Positions 15,852 to 24,599 are shown, counted from the first letter of the stretch. The stretch is DNA of 36,715 nt from an uncultured Bacillota bacterium (GCA_937973635.1 CALJJZ010000054.1:1-36715), one strand, 5' to 3'. Notes: generated by a model from the letters alone, not told the origin. Numbers and translations: made by a program.

Positions 15852-17324
15852 TCAAAAATTTTTCTCCGCAAGGCGCCCCTGCGCCAACCTTTCCTCAACG
15901 ACGCTTAAATCGAGGGGCGCTTCGATCTTCTTTCCCCGGTAAAGGTATCCCTCCCGCAGGCCTTTACGGGCCGCCTTTATAAAAACGGTGCTGCTCCCCT
16001 GGTGTACCGCCTTTTCAATAATTTCAAGCTGCTTCTCCATATATGCTTCTTCGTAGGGCTCCAGGGCGTTTTCCACATGCCGGATACGGGCAAGCAGTTC
16101 CGCTTCCGTCTTTTCCTCTGGCTGGACCCCAAAGCAGCTCAGCACTTCCAGCGCGGCATTCAAAACCAGCTGTGATGCCTCCAGGGAAGGGTTTTTACGG
16201 AACTTCTCTTTCACGAGCTTAAGGGCATAGTCATCAAGGACATACTGGTAATAAGCCACAGAGACAACCTGCTCAAGCATACCCAGGGCGCTGTTGATAT
16301 ACTGTCCGCCGCATGCCGCCTCATAGACCCAGCTGAGCACTTTTTCGCTGAGTCCCTGGGCCGTAGGTTCTGCTTCATCGGAGACCCCTGCCGTACCACA
16401 ACAGGGAAGGTTGTAAAAACGGCAGATTTGCGCCGCCAGGGCCAGCCGCCGGATACTATCCGGCTGGCACCAGCGCGGCGAAGCATCGCTGTGGAGGTTG
16501 GCAGTGACAGGGATGCCCCGGTACAGGACCCTGGCGCCGGGCCGGGCGCTATTGGCCAGCACAAGGCCAAATAACAGTTCAGCATTGAGCTGCAGCAGCT
16601 CTCCCACTTCAGAAAATGGTGCCGTAGTCCCGCCCTGGGGACAACTGGAAATAGCCACGGGGATATCCTTTTGCACAAGGGCAAGCAGTTTCTCCCCTGC
16701 AGAGCTGTCCATAGTCAGGGGGCTGGAAACGAGGCTGACAATAAAAGAAAGATATGCCGGGTCGCCAACAATCTCCAGCACACTTTCAAGGCGCTCCGGC
16801 TTAAACAGGTTGGCAAGATTCATCGGTTTTGTACAGAACTGGCGGAAAATCTTCGCCTTGGCCACGTCTTTCTGGTCGTCGGGGAGATCGCATTCCACGG
16901 GACGTGTAATAAAATCAACCTGGTGCAGCTGATTGCAGAGGGCAACGATCTTCCGCAGGTCTTCCGTCCCTGCCGGCTTTTTAGCCCATCCATTGGAAGT
17001 CCGTTGTACAAGATAGAGCGCCTGGCCGCCGGTACCAAACTTTACCCGGTTATCTGCGCCGTTGATTGTAAAACTGTAAGCCGGATCCGGTGCGCCGAAG
17101 TGGATACTCCTGGCAGACTGGGCCAAGGCTCCTTCCACCAGCTCCCGGGAGAGCAGTATCCTCTCTCCTCGCCGCTGTGCTCCCCTTTCCAGGAGCATTT
17201 TGGCTATGCCTGTATGGGTTACCCTGACGCCTACCCGGGATAAAAGCTCGCAGCTTCCTGCGTGGAGCAAGTGCATTTCAGCTGAAGAAAGCATCTTGAG
17301 CTGCTGTTTTGCTGCGACGATCAT
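15852..17324 (-). CDS. Trimethylamine methyltransferase (MttB) family protein, copy 1 (non-pyrrolysine)
   Basis: The 490-residue protein belongs to the MttB family (TIM-barrel methyltransferases that move a methyl group from a quaternary or tertiary amine to a corrinoid protein). Recognisable segments are FGTGGQALYLV near the N-terminal third, SSCPQGGTTAPF, AELLFGLVLANSARPGARV, and the barrel segment CCGTAGVSDEAEPTAQG. There is no in-frame amber codon, so it is of the pyrrolysine-free type, whose members include glycine betaine, proline betaine, carnitine and butyrobetaine demethylases. Its start shares ATGA with the corrinoid gene stop, implying translational coupling. The C-terminal region (about 390-490) differs from copy 3. 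Substrate unknown. Confidence 0.9.
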   Translation of the reverse strand: MIVAAKQQLKMLSSAEMHLLHAGSCELLSRVGVRVTHTGIAKMLLERGAQRRGERILLSRELVEGALAQSARSIHFGAPDPAYSFTINGADNRVKFGTGGQALYLVQRTSNGWAKKPAGTEDLRKIVALCNQLHQVDFITRPVECDLPDDQKDVAKAKIFRQFCTKPMNLANLFKPERLESVLEIVGDPAYLSFIVSLVSSPLTMDSSAGEKLLALVQKDIPVAISSCPQGGTTAPFSEVGELLQLNAELLFGLVLANSARPGARVLYRGIPVTANLHSDASPRWCQPDSIRRLALAAQICRFYNLPCCGTAGVSDEAEPTAQGLSEKVLSWVYEAACGGQYINSALGMLEQVVSVAYYQYVLDDYALKLVKEKFRKNPSLEASQLVLNAALEVLSCFGVQPEEKTEAELLARIRHVENALEPYEEAYMEKQLEIIEKAVHQGSSTVFIKAARKGLREGYLYRGKKIEAPLDLSVVEERLAQGRLAEKNF

Positions 17325-18004
17325 GATACTTTACTCACTTCTTCCAGTTTGTCGAGGGCCTCCCTTACATCGCGGCAATAATAATCAGCACCGATTTTAT
17401 CCGCAAACTCCTGGGAGGTAGGCGCCCCGCCGATAAAAACCTTAAGCCCGGGGATATTTTCTTCCTTGATCAGCCTGACCACATGCTCCATCTCGACCAT
17501 CGTGGAGGTCAAAAGGGCGGATAGGCCCACGTAGTCAGGCTTGTAGGCCCTGATTTCCTGCAAAATAGTCGCCGCCGGCACATCGATGCCCAGGTCCTTA
17601 ACCTGATAGCCTGCACCTTTGAGCATGGTGGCGACAATATTTTTGCCGATATCGTGCAAATCGCCTTCAACAGTGGCAATGAGGAACTTTCCTTTAGTGG
17701 AATGGCTGACGGCCTGAAGTGCGGGGCCGATTATCTCCATAGCTTTACCCACACATTCGGCACTGGCAAGCATATCAGCCAGGTTGTATTCCTCCGCTTC
17801 AAAGAGCTGTCCTACCTTTCCCATGGCTACTCTAAAACTTTCAACCAGGACTCCCGGTTCAATCTCCGCCTTCAGGGCCTCTTCCAGCAGCTCCAGGGTT
17901 CCCGGAGTCCCTTCCATCGTCCCGTCAAAACCTTCATCGTCGGCATCAAGATGCCCCATGACAATACTGTGTTCCAACTTCGCCAACAACTCATCTTTAG
18001 ACAT
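17321..18004 (-). CDS. Corrinoid protein of a methyltransferase system (MttC/MtbC-like)
   Basis: This 227-residue protein carries the cobalamin on which MttB-type enzymes load the methyl group. The N-terminal helical cap (about 1-100) contains MGKVGQLFEAEEYNLADML. The Rossmann-like B12 domain has DLHDIGKNI at 115-123, giving the D-x-H-x-x-G motif with H117 as lower cobalt ligand, then VGLSALLTSTM and FIGGAPTSQEFADKIGAD. The N-terminal cap has a short acidic insertion around residues 20-38 compared with typical MttC. AAGGAG lies upstream of the ATG at 18004. It is the only corrinoid protein in the cluster and so must serve all three MttB copies, unless others exist elsewhere. Confidence 0.95.
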   Translation of the reverse strand: MSKDELLAKLEHSIVMGHLDADDEGFDGTMEGTPGTLELLEEALKAEIEPGVLVESFRVAMGKVGQLFEAEEYNLADMLASAECVGKAMEIIGPALQAVSHSTKGKFLIATVEGDLHDIGKNIVATMLKGAGYQVKDLGIDVPAATILQEIRAYKPDYVGLSALLTSTMVEMEHVVRLIKEENIPGLKVFIGGAPTSQEFADKIGADYYCRDVREALDKLEEVSKVS

Positions 18005-18025
18005 GGTTAAAAATCTCCTTATCTT

Positions 18026-19543
18026 TTATTTGCTTACGAGGCCGGGTATTTCTTTAAAGACCCGGCTGATCGTATCCGCGGGCAGCGCTTTTGTCTCCGC
18101 GGCAAGGCAATGCTCCAGTTTCGCCTGAGCCCGGAGCAAAACCTGATCCTCTTCGCCGTCTGAGGAAAATTCGTAGGTGCTGGAAACCACTTTCCGGCGC
18201 AGCTGTCTCCTGATCCCCCGGATGAACATACCCGAACCTTTTACATTTTTGTCGATTTCCCGGACTGCCGCCGCGATCTCTTCCCGGTCAAAATCAGGGG
18301 CACGCAACAGCTCCTTGACCAGAGCAATGGAAGCGTTGTCAAGGACGGCTTGCAGCGGCGAAAAAATATTGGTACCGTCTAGCAGGCCGAAAGCATAATG
18401 GATATAATGTGCTCCTGCAGCGGCCACCTCTTTATAGGAGAACATTTTTTCCACCGTCGCCTGGATCCCCGGGCGATTGGCATCGCCCACGCCTGCTGAA
18501 GCATAGCAGGGTATGCCATAAAAGCGGGCCAGCTGCACGCATGCCATGGCATAGTGACTGAACTCCGCTGTGCCATAGCAGTCTTCAAGCGTGTCAAGCC
18601 TTGCCCGGACGGGGACAGCTCCGTACAAAACGGGGGCGCCGGGATTGGCAAACTGGGCCAGGGCAATTCCGGCCAGGATCTCGGCGTTGGTCTGGATGGT
18701 TATCCCCTCTTCCTGAATCGGCGCCGTTACCCCGCCCTGGGGGGACGTTGATATGACCATGGGGATCTTTTCCCGGGCTATGGCGAGCACTTTTTCGGAA
18801 CTGTCCGAAACCATGAAAAGGGGGCTCCTGACAGGGCATACGATAAAAGAGAAGGGCAGATAGGGCTGCTCCTCGGCGATGATCCTGGCCAGGGAAATTA
18901 CCGCAGGCAGGGCCTCCAGCTCGCTGAGTCCGCCCTGCACATGCTTTGTCGTATGGCACAGAGAAGTGAAAAAAACATTTACGTCCTTGTTGGCCTTGTT
19001 TATCTCCGGGTCCTGGATATTGACGTTCCGGATAAAAAAATCCGCATGTTCCAGCTGCTCCACGAGGCGAGCCGCATCGGCCAGTGCGGCCAGAGACCCC
19101 GGTTCTTCCTGGTACACAGGGTGGTGCAAGACCCTGTCTGCGTCAGCCGTACTGACAAATTTATCCATCCGGGAACGTAAATAGATGTTCGCCTCCGCGC
19201 CGGTGCCAAAATAAACGTGGGGCAGGTCCGCCTGCAGGAGCAGCGTATGGCGGGGATCCCGGGCACCGAGGACAACTGTGGAGGGAACGCCAGAGAGGGC
19301 TTTCTGCAACAACCTTTCCGGGAAATATACTTTCCACATTTTTTGTTTGTCGTCTCCCGCCTCCTCAACTCTGCATCCCGCAGCATGGTAAACCCCGGCC
19401 GCTTTTGCTCCGGCGCAACAGAGACCCGTTTCCGCCAGCAGCTTCTTTGAGGCGCCGTCTATGGCCCGGGTCTGCTCCGGGGTTAAACGCTCTACAGGCC
19501 GGACAGGCAGGGCTTTTTTGTGCTGTATACCTGTTTTTTCCAT
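18026..19543 (-). CDS. Trimethylamine methyltransferase (MttB) family protein, copy 2 (non-pyrrolysine)
   Basis: This 505-residue MttB homologue has YFGTGAEANIYLRSRMDKF, STSPQGGVTAPI, AEILAGIALAQFANPGAPV, and CYASAGVGDANRPGIQATVE, paralleling copy 1 in the barrel core. It is the longest of the three and has an extended C-terminal helical part. No amber codon interrupts it. Copies 1 and 2 share the PQGG-T-AP motif, where copy 3 has LCGGTAPM, so 1 and 2 look more alike. The ATG at 19543 overlaps the stop of the MtrH-like gene (TAATG), with AAGGAG upstream. Substrate unknown; separate specificities for related methylamines are the simplest reading of three copies. Confidence 0.9.
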   Translation of the reverse strand: MEKTGIQHKKALPVRPVERLTPEQTRAIDGASKKLLAETGLCCAGAKAAGVYHAAGCRVEEAGDDKQKMWKVYFPERLLQKALSGVPSTVVLGARDPRHTLLLQADLPHVYFGTGAEANIYLRSRMDKFVSTADADRVLHHPVYQEEPGSLAALADAARLVEQLEHADFFIRNVNIQDPEINKANKDVNVFFTSLCHTTKHVQGGLSELEALPAVISLARIIAEEQPYLPFSFIVCPVRSPLFMVSDSSEKVLAIAREKIPMVISTSPQGGVTAPIQEEGITIQTNAEILAGIALAQFANPGAPVLYGAVPVRARLDTLEDCYGTAEFSHYAMACVQLARFYGIPCYASAGVGDANRPGIQATVEKMFSYKEVAAAGAHYIHYAFGLLDGTNIFSPLQAVLDNASIALVKELLRAPDFDREEIAAAVREIDKNVKGSGMFIRGIRRQLRRKVVSSTYEFSSDGEEDQVLLRAQAKLEHCLAAETKALPADTISRVFKEIPGLVSK

Positions 19544-20370
19544 TACCCCTGCTCTCCTTTCTCGAACAGCCCGCTCCTCACAGCTCTAGAGTACCTGCGG
19601 CAGAATTTGTCTTTTCCCGCCAGCAGGTTCCCCATGATAATGGCCCGTTGCACGCTTTTGGAGGTGGGATCGCAAATTACCGCAGAAAGGCCAAAGCAGA
19701 TAGCTGTAGTAAGGAAGGCCCCGTTGATTAAAAAACGTTTCTTCAGACCGTGGGAAATATTGGTAAGGCCCATTGCTGTCCGGGCTTCCGGGAACAGCTC
19801 GCCGATCCCGCGTATGGTCTGTAAAGTTACCATAGCCTGGACGGCGTCAGTGGACAGCGGCATGACCAGGGGATCAAAATAAAGGAGATCGGCAGCCAGC
19901 CCCCTTTTTTCCGCTTCTTTAAAGATTGCCTCACAAATAGCCAGGCGCCTGGCAGCGTCAGGGGGAATGCCCTCTTTGTCCATGGCCAGAGCGATGAGGG
20001 GCACCCGGTGCCGGCAGGCCAGCTCCAGGATCGCCAGGGAGGCCTCATCAAGTTCACCGGTTATGGAATTAAGCATCCACGGCCTGCGCCCGTCTAGATG
20101 TTTAGCAGCATATTTGAGCACCTGCGGGCTTGCCGCATCCAGGGCCAGCTTCTTGCTTGTACACTCCAGGGCCAGATCGATAAGCCAGCAGAGATCTTCT
20201 TTTTCCTGCGCCAGCCCACCGGAACCGCTTCCTGCGTTGAGGTCGATATAATGCGCGCCCGCAGCATCCTGCATCATAATCTCCTCTTGGATTGCCTTTG
20301 CATCTTTCTGCTCAAGGGCAGCCCTGATCCGCTTTCTTGTGGCATTAACCCGTTCTCCGATGACAATCAT
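19543..20370 (-). CDS. Methyltetrahydrofolate:corrinoid methyltransferase (MtrH/MtgA/AcsE-like, pterin-binding)
   Basis: The 275-residue protein belongs to the pterin-binding TIM barrel family. In non-methanogens with MttB-type systems this role (as in MtgA for glycine betaine) moves the methyl group from the corrinoid protein to tetrahydrofolate. Visible features are VIGERVNATRKRI at the N-terminus, QDAAGAHYIDLNAGSGSG with the pterin-binding Asp-Leu-Asn, LALDAASPQVL, MLNSITGE, LIALAMDKEGIP, and GLTNISHGLKKR. The ATG at 20370 has AAGGAG five bases upstream; an upstream ATG at 20388 would overlap copy 3 more. It is 2 bp after MttB-3 and overlaps MttB-2 by one base. Confidence 0.92.
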   Translation of the reverse strand: MIVIGERVNATRKRIRAALEQKDAKAIQEEIMMQDAAGAHYIDLNAGSGSGGLAQEKEDLCWLIDLALECTSKKLALDAASPQVLKYAAKHLDGRRPWMLNSITGELDEASLAILELACRHRVPLIALAMDKEGIPPDAARRLAICEAIFKEAEKRGLAADLLYFDPLVMPLSTDAVQAMVTLQTIRGIGELFPEARTAMGLTNISHGLKKRFLINGAFLTTAICFGLSAVICDPTSKSVQRAIIMGNLLAGKDKFCRRYSRAVRSGLFEKGEQG

Positions 20371-20372
20371 AA

Positions 20373-21842
20373 TTACTCCTTTCCACACTTCACCCCGGCA
20401 GGGAGATAGCTCTTCTCCTGCTCGCCCAGGATAGCCTTGACAATTTCATGGGCCCGCCGGGACGCCGTAGTAGCCCCCTCCGCAAGCCAAAGGGGACGTT
20501 GGTGGCGGTCGCTGAGCCCAGGTTGGTAATGTTCCGTACGCAGAAATTTCCTTGTATGCCTGCCGGTGATAAAGTTGCCGCCGGGGCCGGCTGCAATAAT
20601 CTCCTCCAGACAGAGAGACTCAGCAGAAACGTTAATCCCTTTAATCGCCCGCTTTACCATGCCGATAATCTCATTATCAATTATCAACTTCTCTAAACTT
20701 ACCGTACAGGCAAATTCCATCAGCCCGGCGGCATCATGGATAAAATCAGCACCGGACAAACCCACAAGCATATTCGTCAGGGCCGCCTCATAGCCGCATT
20801 GGGCGTCCAGCGTCTTGGAGTCGCTGATCCCGGCCGTACCATAGTAGGGAAGCCCGTAGTAACGGGCCAGCTGCGCCGCTGCGGCATTGATTAGGCCGCT
20901 TTCCACCGGGGCACCCAGGTAACGCATCGTGCGCATATCCATGACAGAAGCAACGCAACCGTAGATTACTGGAGTACCGGGATTAATTAGCTGCGCCAAC
21001 ATAATATGAATAAGGGAATCACAGTTCTGGACAACCAGCGTGCCGGCCAACGACATCGGTGCGGTGCCGCCGCATAAAGGCTCCACCGGTACAGCCAGCG
21101 GCAGGCCTTCTCTGGCGATTTTAATTAAAAACGACCCATACTTTTTGTCGAGGCGCAAAGGGCTGAGGCCGCAAGTGATAAAAGAAATAAAGGGCCGCCG
21201 GCGCAATGCCGCCTCCGAACCGGCAATATCTTCAGCCAGCCCGATTACTTCGTCTATCCCCCCGGCGGTGTAAACCCCGCCCATGACGTGCTTGTCCGTA
21301 TAGGTAAGCCCCGCCCTAAACCGATGTATATCCACTTCTTCAACACTAAGGTCGTGGGGATAAGTAGGCAAAAGGCAGATATCTAGATGCTCCATGCGGT
21401 CAACGACCCTGATTACCCGCTCTAGGTCCTTTAAAGTGGCGGGCCTGCTTTCTTTCTGCCCGTAATCCAGGATATTTAATGCCGTGCCGCCGGTACCGAA
21501 ATAAACTTCGCCTGATCCAAGGACACAGTCATGCTTTTCTTCCCTGCCATAGAGGGTTACCGTAGAAGGGACCAGGGAGAGCAATTCCCTGACAGTGTTT
21601 TCCTCTACTTTAATCAGCCGTTTGCCCTCATCAATGGTTTTAGCTACCTTTTTAAAAAAGGCAAAGGCCTCCGGCTCATAAACTTCGAACCCGGCTTCAG
21701 AGAGCACCTCCATGCTTGCCCGGTCAATCTGCAAAAGATCGTCCCGGTCCAGGGGTTTGTATCGAGGGACACGGCCACCTTCAACCGCCGCCTGCCGCTC
21801 CCCTTCCGGCACGGCTAACCCTTTATTTTTAATCCCTTTCAC
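20373..21842 (-). CDS. Trimethylamine methyltransferase (MttB) family protein, copy 3 (non-pyrrolysine)
   Basis: First gene of the cluster, 489 residues. It looks the most like classical MttB homologues: YFGTGGTALNILDY, the FITCGLSPLRLDKKYGSFL segment, EPLCGGTAPMSLAGTLVVQN, YYGTAGISDSKTLDAQCGYE, and the C-terminal GNFITGRHTRKFLRTEHYQP. The frame is open throughout, so there is no pyrrolysine codon. The start is a GTG at 21842 with AAGGATG about 10 bases upstream. An imperfect dyad and AT-rich promoter-like sequence lie about 80-105 bp upstream. Confidence 0.92.
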   Translation of the reverse strand: MKGIKNKGLAVPEGERQAAVEGGRVPRYKPLDRDDLLQIDRASMEVLSEAGFEVYEPEAFAFFKKVAKTIDEGKRLIKVEENTVRELLSLVPSTVTLYGREEKHDCVLGSGEVYFGTGGTALNILDYGQKESRPATLKDLERVIRVVDRMEHLDICLLPTYPHDLSVEEVDIHRFRAGLTYTDKHVMGGVYTAGGIDEVIGLAEDIAGSEAALRRRPFISFITCGLSPLRLDKKYGSFLIKIAREGLPLAVPVEPLCGGTAPMSLAGTLVVQNCDSLIHIMLAQLINPGTPVIYGCVASVMDMRTMRYLGAPVESGLINAAAAQLARYYGLPYYGTAGISDSKTLDAQCGYEAALTNMLVGLSGADFIHDAAGLMEFACTVSLEKLIIDNEIIGMVKRAIKGINVSAESLCLEEIIAAGPGGNFITGRHTRKFLRTEHYQPGLSDRHQRPLWLAEGATTASRRAHEIVKAILGEQEKSYLPAGVKCGKE

Positions 21843-21918
21843 CTTTGCTTCATCCTTTCACTTTTTTTTGACCGCGGCCTTTCTCCCCCCTACAGTCTTT
21901 TTTCCCAAAGAAAGAGCT

Positions 21919-21947
21919 ATAATATAGAACATATGTCCATAATATTA
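21919..21947 (-). promoter_or_regulatory. Imperfect dyad, possible operator/promoter of the MttB cluster
   Basis: The core GGACATATGTTC is palindromic at ten of twelve positions, and both flanks carry TAATAT/ATATTA arms. A TATATT hexamer fits a -10 box on the minus strand, but no good -35 box stands 17 bp upstream, which would suit an activator-dependent promoter. Confidence 0.4.
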
Positions 21948-22319
21948 AAACAAAAAGGCGTCCGTTTATCCAAACGTATACATTATGCCTAAATGTAAAG
22001 TTTTGGGGATTTTAAGCGCCGGCTGTTACGGACAGCCGGTTGTCCTGTACGGGGATGGTCCGGTGGCTTTGCCAAGGGGTAAAATGAGGGGTAAGCACAG
22101 CGGTTGTTGTTTGCTCCGATAAACTGCCGTCCACTGCATGCTCCTGCCATAAGGCGACGTTGGAAATAGGTATTCATTTTTCGGGCCTGGCAGCAGGTCT
22201 TTCTTCTTCACTACCCTAGCCTGCTTTGAACCAGGCGCTCAACACCTCCCGGTCAATTAAATGTAGTTGGCCTCTATACATAAAAATATTCGACGTTAAA
22301 ACTTAATTCCCTTTTTTTT

Positions 22320-22350
22320 ACCAAAAAAAACCCGCGGGGAAAACCGCAGG
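22320..22350 (-). terminator. Intrinsic terminator after the acyl-CoA synthetase gene
   Basis: On the minus strand CCTGCGG pairs with CCGCGGG (one G-U pair) around a short loop and is followed by eight T residues. It lies about 50 bp after the stop codon at 22400. Confidence 0.85.
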
Positions 22351-22399
22351 CACCGGTGAAAAAACCTGCAGACCCGGCCCTGAGGTATTAATTGTTAAT

Positions 22400-24598
22400 T
22401 TAATCCAGGCATACGGCAGTTTCGTCCAGGCAGAGGGAGAGCCTTTTTTTCTTCTCCATTTCTTCCTCGCTGAGGATAATCCTGGCATCCACGATGGTCA
22501 GCCCGTCCTCGTGGACAATGACGGGGTTCAGATCCAGCTCATGGATCAAGGGGTAGGCCTCCACTAGTTCTGAGACTTTTACGATCAGCCGGACGATGGC
22601 CTCCTTGTCGCAGGGAGGGCGCCCCCTTACGCCGTCCAGGATCGCCGACGATTTGAGCTCGCCGAGCATGGAGGCGGCCACATTCCGGGAAACGGGGAGC
22701 ACCCGGAAAGAAACGTCCTTTACCACCTCCACCAGGATCCCCCCCAGGCCAAACATGACGATGGGGCCGAACTGGTCGTCTATTTTGGTGCCGATAATCA
22801 CCTCCACCCCTTCGCCGGACATGCGGGAGACGATACAGCCCTTGATTTCGGCATCAGGCATATATTCCCGGGCATTTTTGGTAATTTTCCTGAAGGCCTC
22901 CCGCACTTCCCGCTCGTTTTTCAACCTCAACATTACCCCTCCCGCATCGGACTTGTGCAAGATCTGGGGCGACACGATCTTCATAGCCACTTCATAACCG
23001 ATTTCGGCGGCAATTTTGACCGCTTCCTCCTCGTTGACGGCCAGCCGGTCCAAGGAGACGGGCGCGCCCTGCAGCCTCAGGAGCTCTTTGGCCTCATGTT
23101 CCAGCAGGGCCTTCCTGCCCTCGGCAAGGGCATTGTCAATAATCTGCTGGCCCCGGGGAAGGGCATTGGCACCCCAGTTGAACTGGAAATTTCCTTCCCG
23201 GTGCTCCCTTAGCATATAAGCACCATAAAGGGAGAGGGCCTCCACGCATTTACAGGCGATCTCCAGGGAATCGTACACCGGGATATTGTAGTAACGCAAC
23301 AGGTCCAGGGAATGGGGCCGAGCGAAATTGTAGAGGCTGTGCAGCACAATGGGTTTACGGGTCTTGCGCACCAGTTTGCCCATGCGATGGGCCGCGTCCT
23401 CTTCCATGAAGGCCAGTTTTTTGGCAAAGCGGATGCCGTAACCTCCAAACAAGCCCACGACCAGCAGCCCGTGGATATTTTTGTCGTTGAGGAGTATCTC
23501 GGCACAATCGGCAAAGATGGCCGGGTTCTGGTCGGTGCCCCCCGCCACGTCGATGGGATTGGCTAAAGAGGCGTTGTCGGGGAGGATGGCCGCAAGCTTT
23601 TCCCTAGTTTCATTTTCCAGTTCAGGGATCTTGATGCCTAGCTCGGTGAGGTAATCCGCAGCGATAGTGGCATGGCCGCCTCCATCGGCAAGGATAGCGA
23701 TGGCTTTTTCTTGCATCAGGGGGAGGGAAGCCAGGGACTCGGCAATGGGAAACATCTCGTCCGAATGTTCCACGGTAATGATGCCCGCCCTTTTAAAGGC
23801 GCTGCTGGCCACCTCCGAGATACCGGCCAGCGCCCCCGTATGGGAGCCGGCAGATTTGCTGCCCTTGGCGGACCTGCCGCTTTTAAAAAGGACGATAGGT
23901 TTTACCCGCGTGGTCCTGCTTGCCTGCTGCAGAAACTTGCGCCCCTCCCTCAGTCCTTCCACGTACATGAGGATCACCCGTGTGCCCGGGTCTGCGGTGA
24001 AGTACTCCAGGTACTCATGGAATCTTATATCCGCCTCATTGCCCACGCCCACATAATAATTAAAGCCCATCTGGCTTTTGAGACCGGCTTCGGTGATCAG
24101 CGTCAGGGCAATGTTACCGCTCTGCGTTAAAAGGGCAATAGAGCCCTGGGGGACATTTTTCAAGCCCACCAGGTTAAGGCCTTTATGCACATTGATCATC
24201 CCCGATGTATTGGGGCCAATGATGCGGATATGGTTATCCCTAGCTACCTGGACGACCTCTTCCTCGAAACGCCTCCCCTCTTCTCCCAGCTCACCAAAGC
24301 CTCCCGCAATGACAACGGCACCCGCCACGCCCTTTTCGCCTAGCTCCTTGAGGATGCCTTTCAGCGTCCGGGCAGGGGTTGTAATCAGGGCCAGGTCGAC
24401 CTCATCGGGGATCTCCAGTACCGATCTGTAACACTTCAGGCCGAGAATAGACTTTTCCTTCGGATTTACCGGATAGATGCGCCCTTCGTATTTTTCCTCC
24501 TGGAGAGTCTTAATAGCCTGGTAGCCCCGTTTCGTCTCGTCCTTGGAGGCCCCGATAATCGCTACGGACTCCGCTTTAAAGATCCTGTCGAAGCTCAT
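22400..24598 (-). CDS. Acyl-CoA synthetase, ADP-forming (acetyl-CoA synthetase alpha+beta fusion)
   Basis: The 732-residue protein interconverts acyl-CoA, ADP and phosphate with acid, CoA and ATP; in anaerobes it usually conserves ATP from an acyl-CoA. Domains in order: CoA-binding Rossmann domain (about 1-135, SVAIIGASKDETKRGYQA), succinyl-CoA-ligase-like domain with the phosphorylated His of the family in SAGSHTGALAG (H253), and a C-terminal ATP-grasp domain with KIVSPQILHKSDAGGV and GLGGILVEVVKD. Length fits the fused single-chain form. GGGGGAG precedes the ATG at 24598, one base after the enoyl-CoA hydratase stop. The frame stays open upstream but that belongs to the neighbouring gene. 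Acyl specificity is not predictable. Confidence 0.93.
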   Translation of the reverse strand: MSFDRIFKAESVAIIGASKDETKRGYQAIKTLQEEKYEGRIYPVNPKEKSILGLKCYRSVLEIPDEVDLALITTPARTLKGILKELGEKGVAGAVVIAGGFGELGEEGRRFEEEVVQVARDNHIRIIGPNTSGMINVHKGLNLVGLKNVPQGSIALLTQSGNIALTLITEAGLKSQMGFNYYVGVGNEADIRFHEYLEYFTADPGTRVILMYVEGLREGRKFLQQASRTTRVKPIVLFKSGRSAKGSKSAGSHTGALAGISEVASSAFKRAGIITVEHSDEMFPIAESLASLPLMQEKAIAILADGGGHATIAADYLTELGIKIPELENETREKLAAILPDNASLANPIDVAGGTDQNPAIFADCAEILLNDKNIHGLLVVGLFGGYGIRFAKKLAFMEEDAAHRMGKLVRKTRKPIVLHSLYNFARPHSLDLLRYYNIPVYDSLEIACKCVEALSLYGAYMLREHREGNFQFNWGANALPRGQQIIDNALAEGRKALLEHEAKELLRLQGAPVSLDRLAVNEEEAVKIAAEIGYEVAMKIVSPQILHKSDAGGVMLRLKNEREVREAFRKITKNAREYMPDAEIKGCIVSRMSGEGVEVIIGTKIDDQFGPIVMFGLGGILVEVVKDVSFRVLPVSRNVAASMLGELKSSAILDGVRGRPPCDKEAIVRLIVKVSELVEAYPLIHELDLNPVIVHEDGLTIVDARIILSEEEMEKKKRLSLCLDETAVCLD

Positions 24599-24599
24599 C

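Larger units (their letters stand above)
21843..22399. other. Intergenic region upstream of the MttB cluster
   Basis: No gene is supported in these 557 bp. It holds the terminator of the acyl-CoA synthetase operon (22320-22350), a GC-richer stretch (about 22015-22240) with a strong perfect hairpin (arms CCGGCTGT and ACAGCCGG at 22019-22026 and 22032-22039, no U-tract on either strand), and an AT-rich promoter-like stretch with an imperfect dyad at 21919-21947. Small open frames inside it have no ribosome sites or recognisable products. Confidence 0.6.

Noticed and set aside
15852-21842. Pyrrolysine-containing MttB
   Set aside because: All three MttB genes are continuous without in-frame TAG, so no pyrrolysine needs to be invoked.
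22026-22211. Small minus-strand open frame of about 61 codons before the MttB cluster
   Set aside because: GTG start without ribosome site, no recognisable motifs, and it overlaps the hairpin-rich island.
21990-22250. Cobalamin riboswitch upstream of the corrinoid cluster
   Set aside because: Expected from the gene content, but the conserved GCCACTG and core boxes are not present in either strand.
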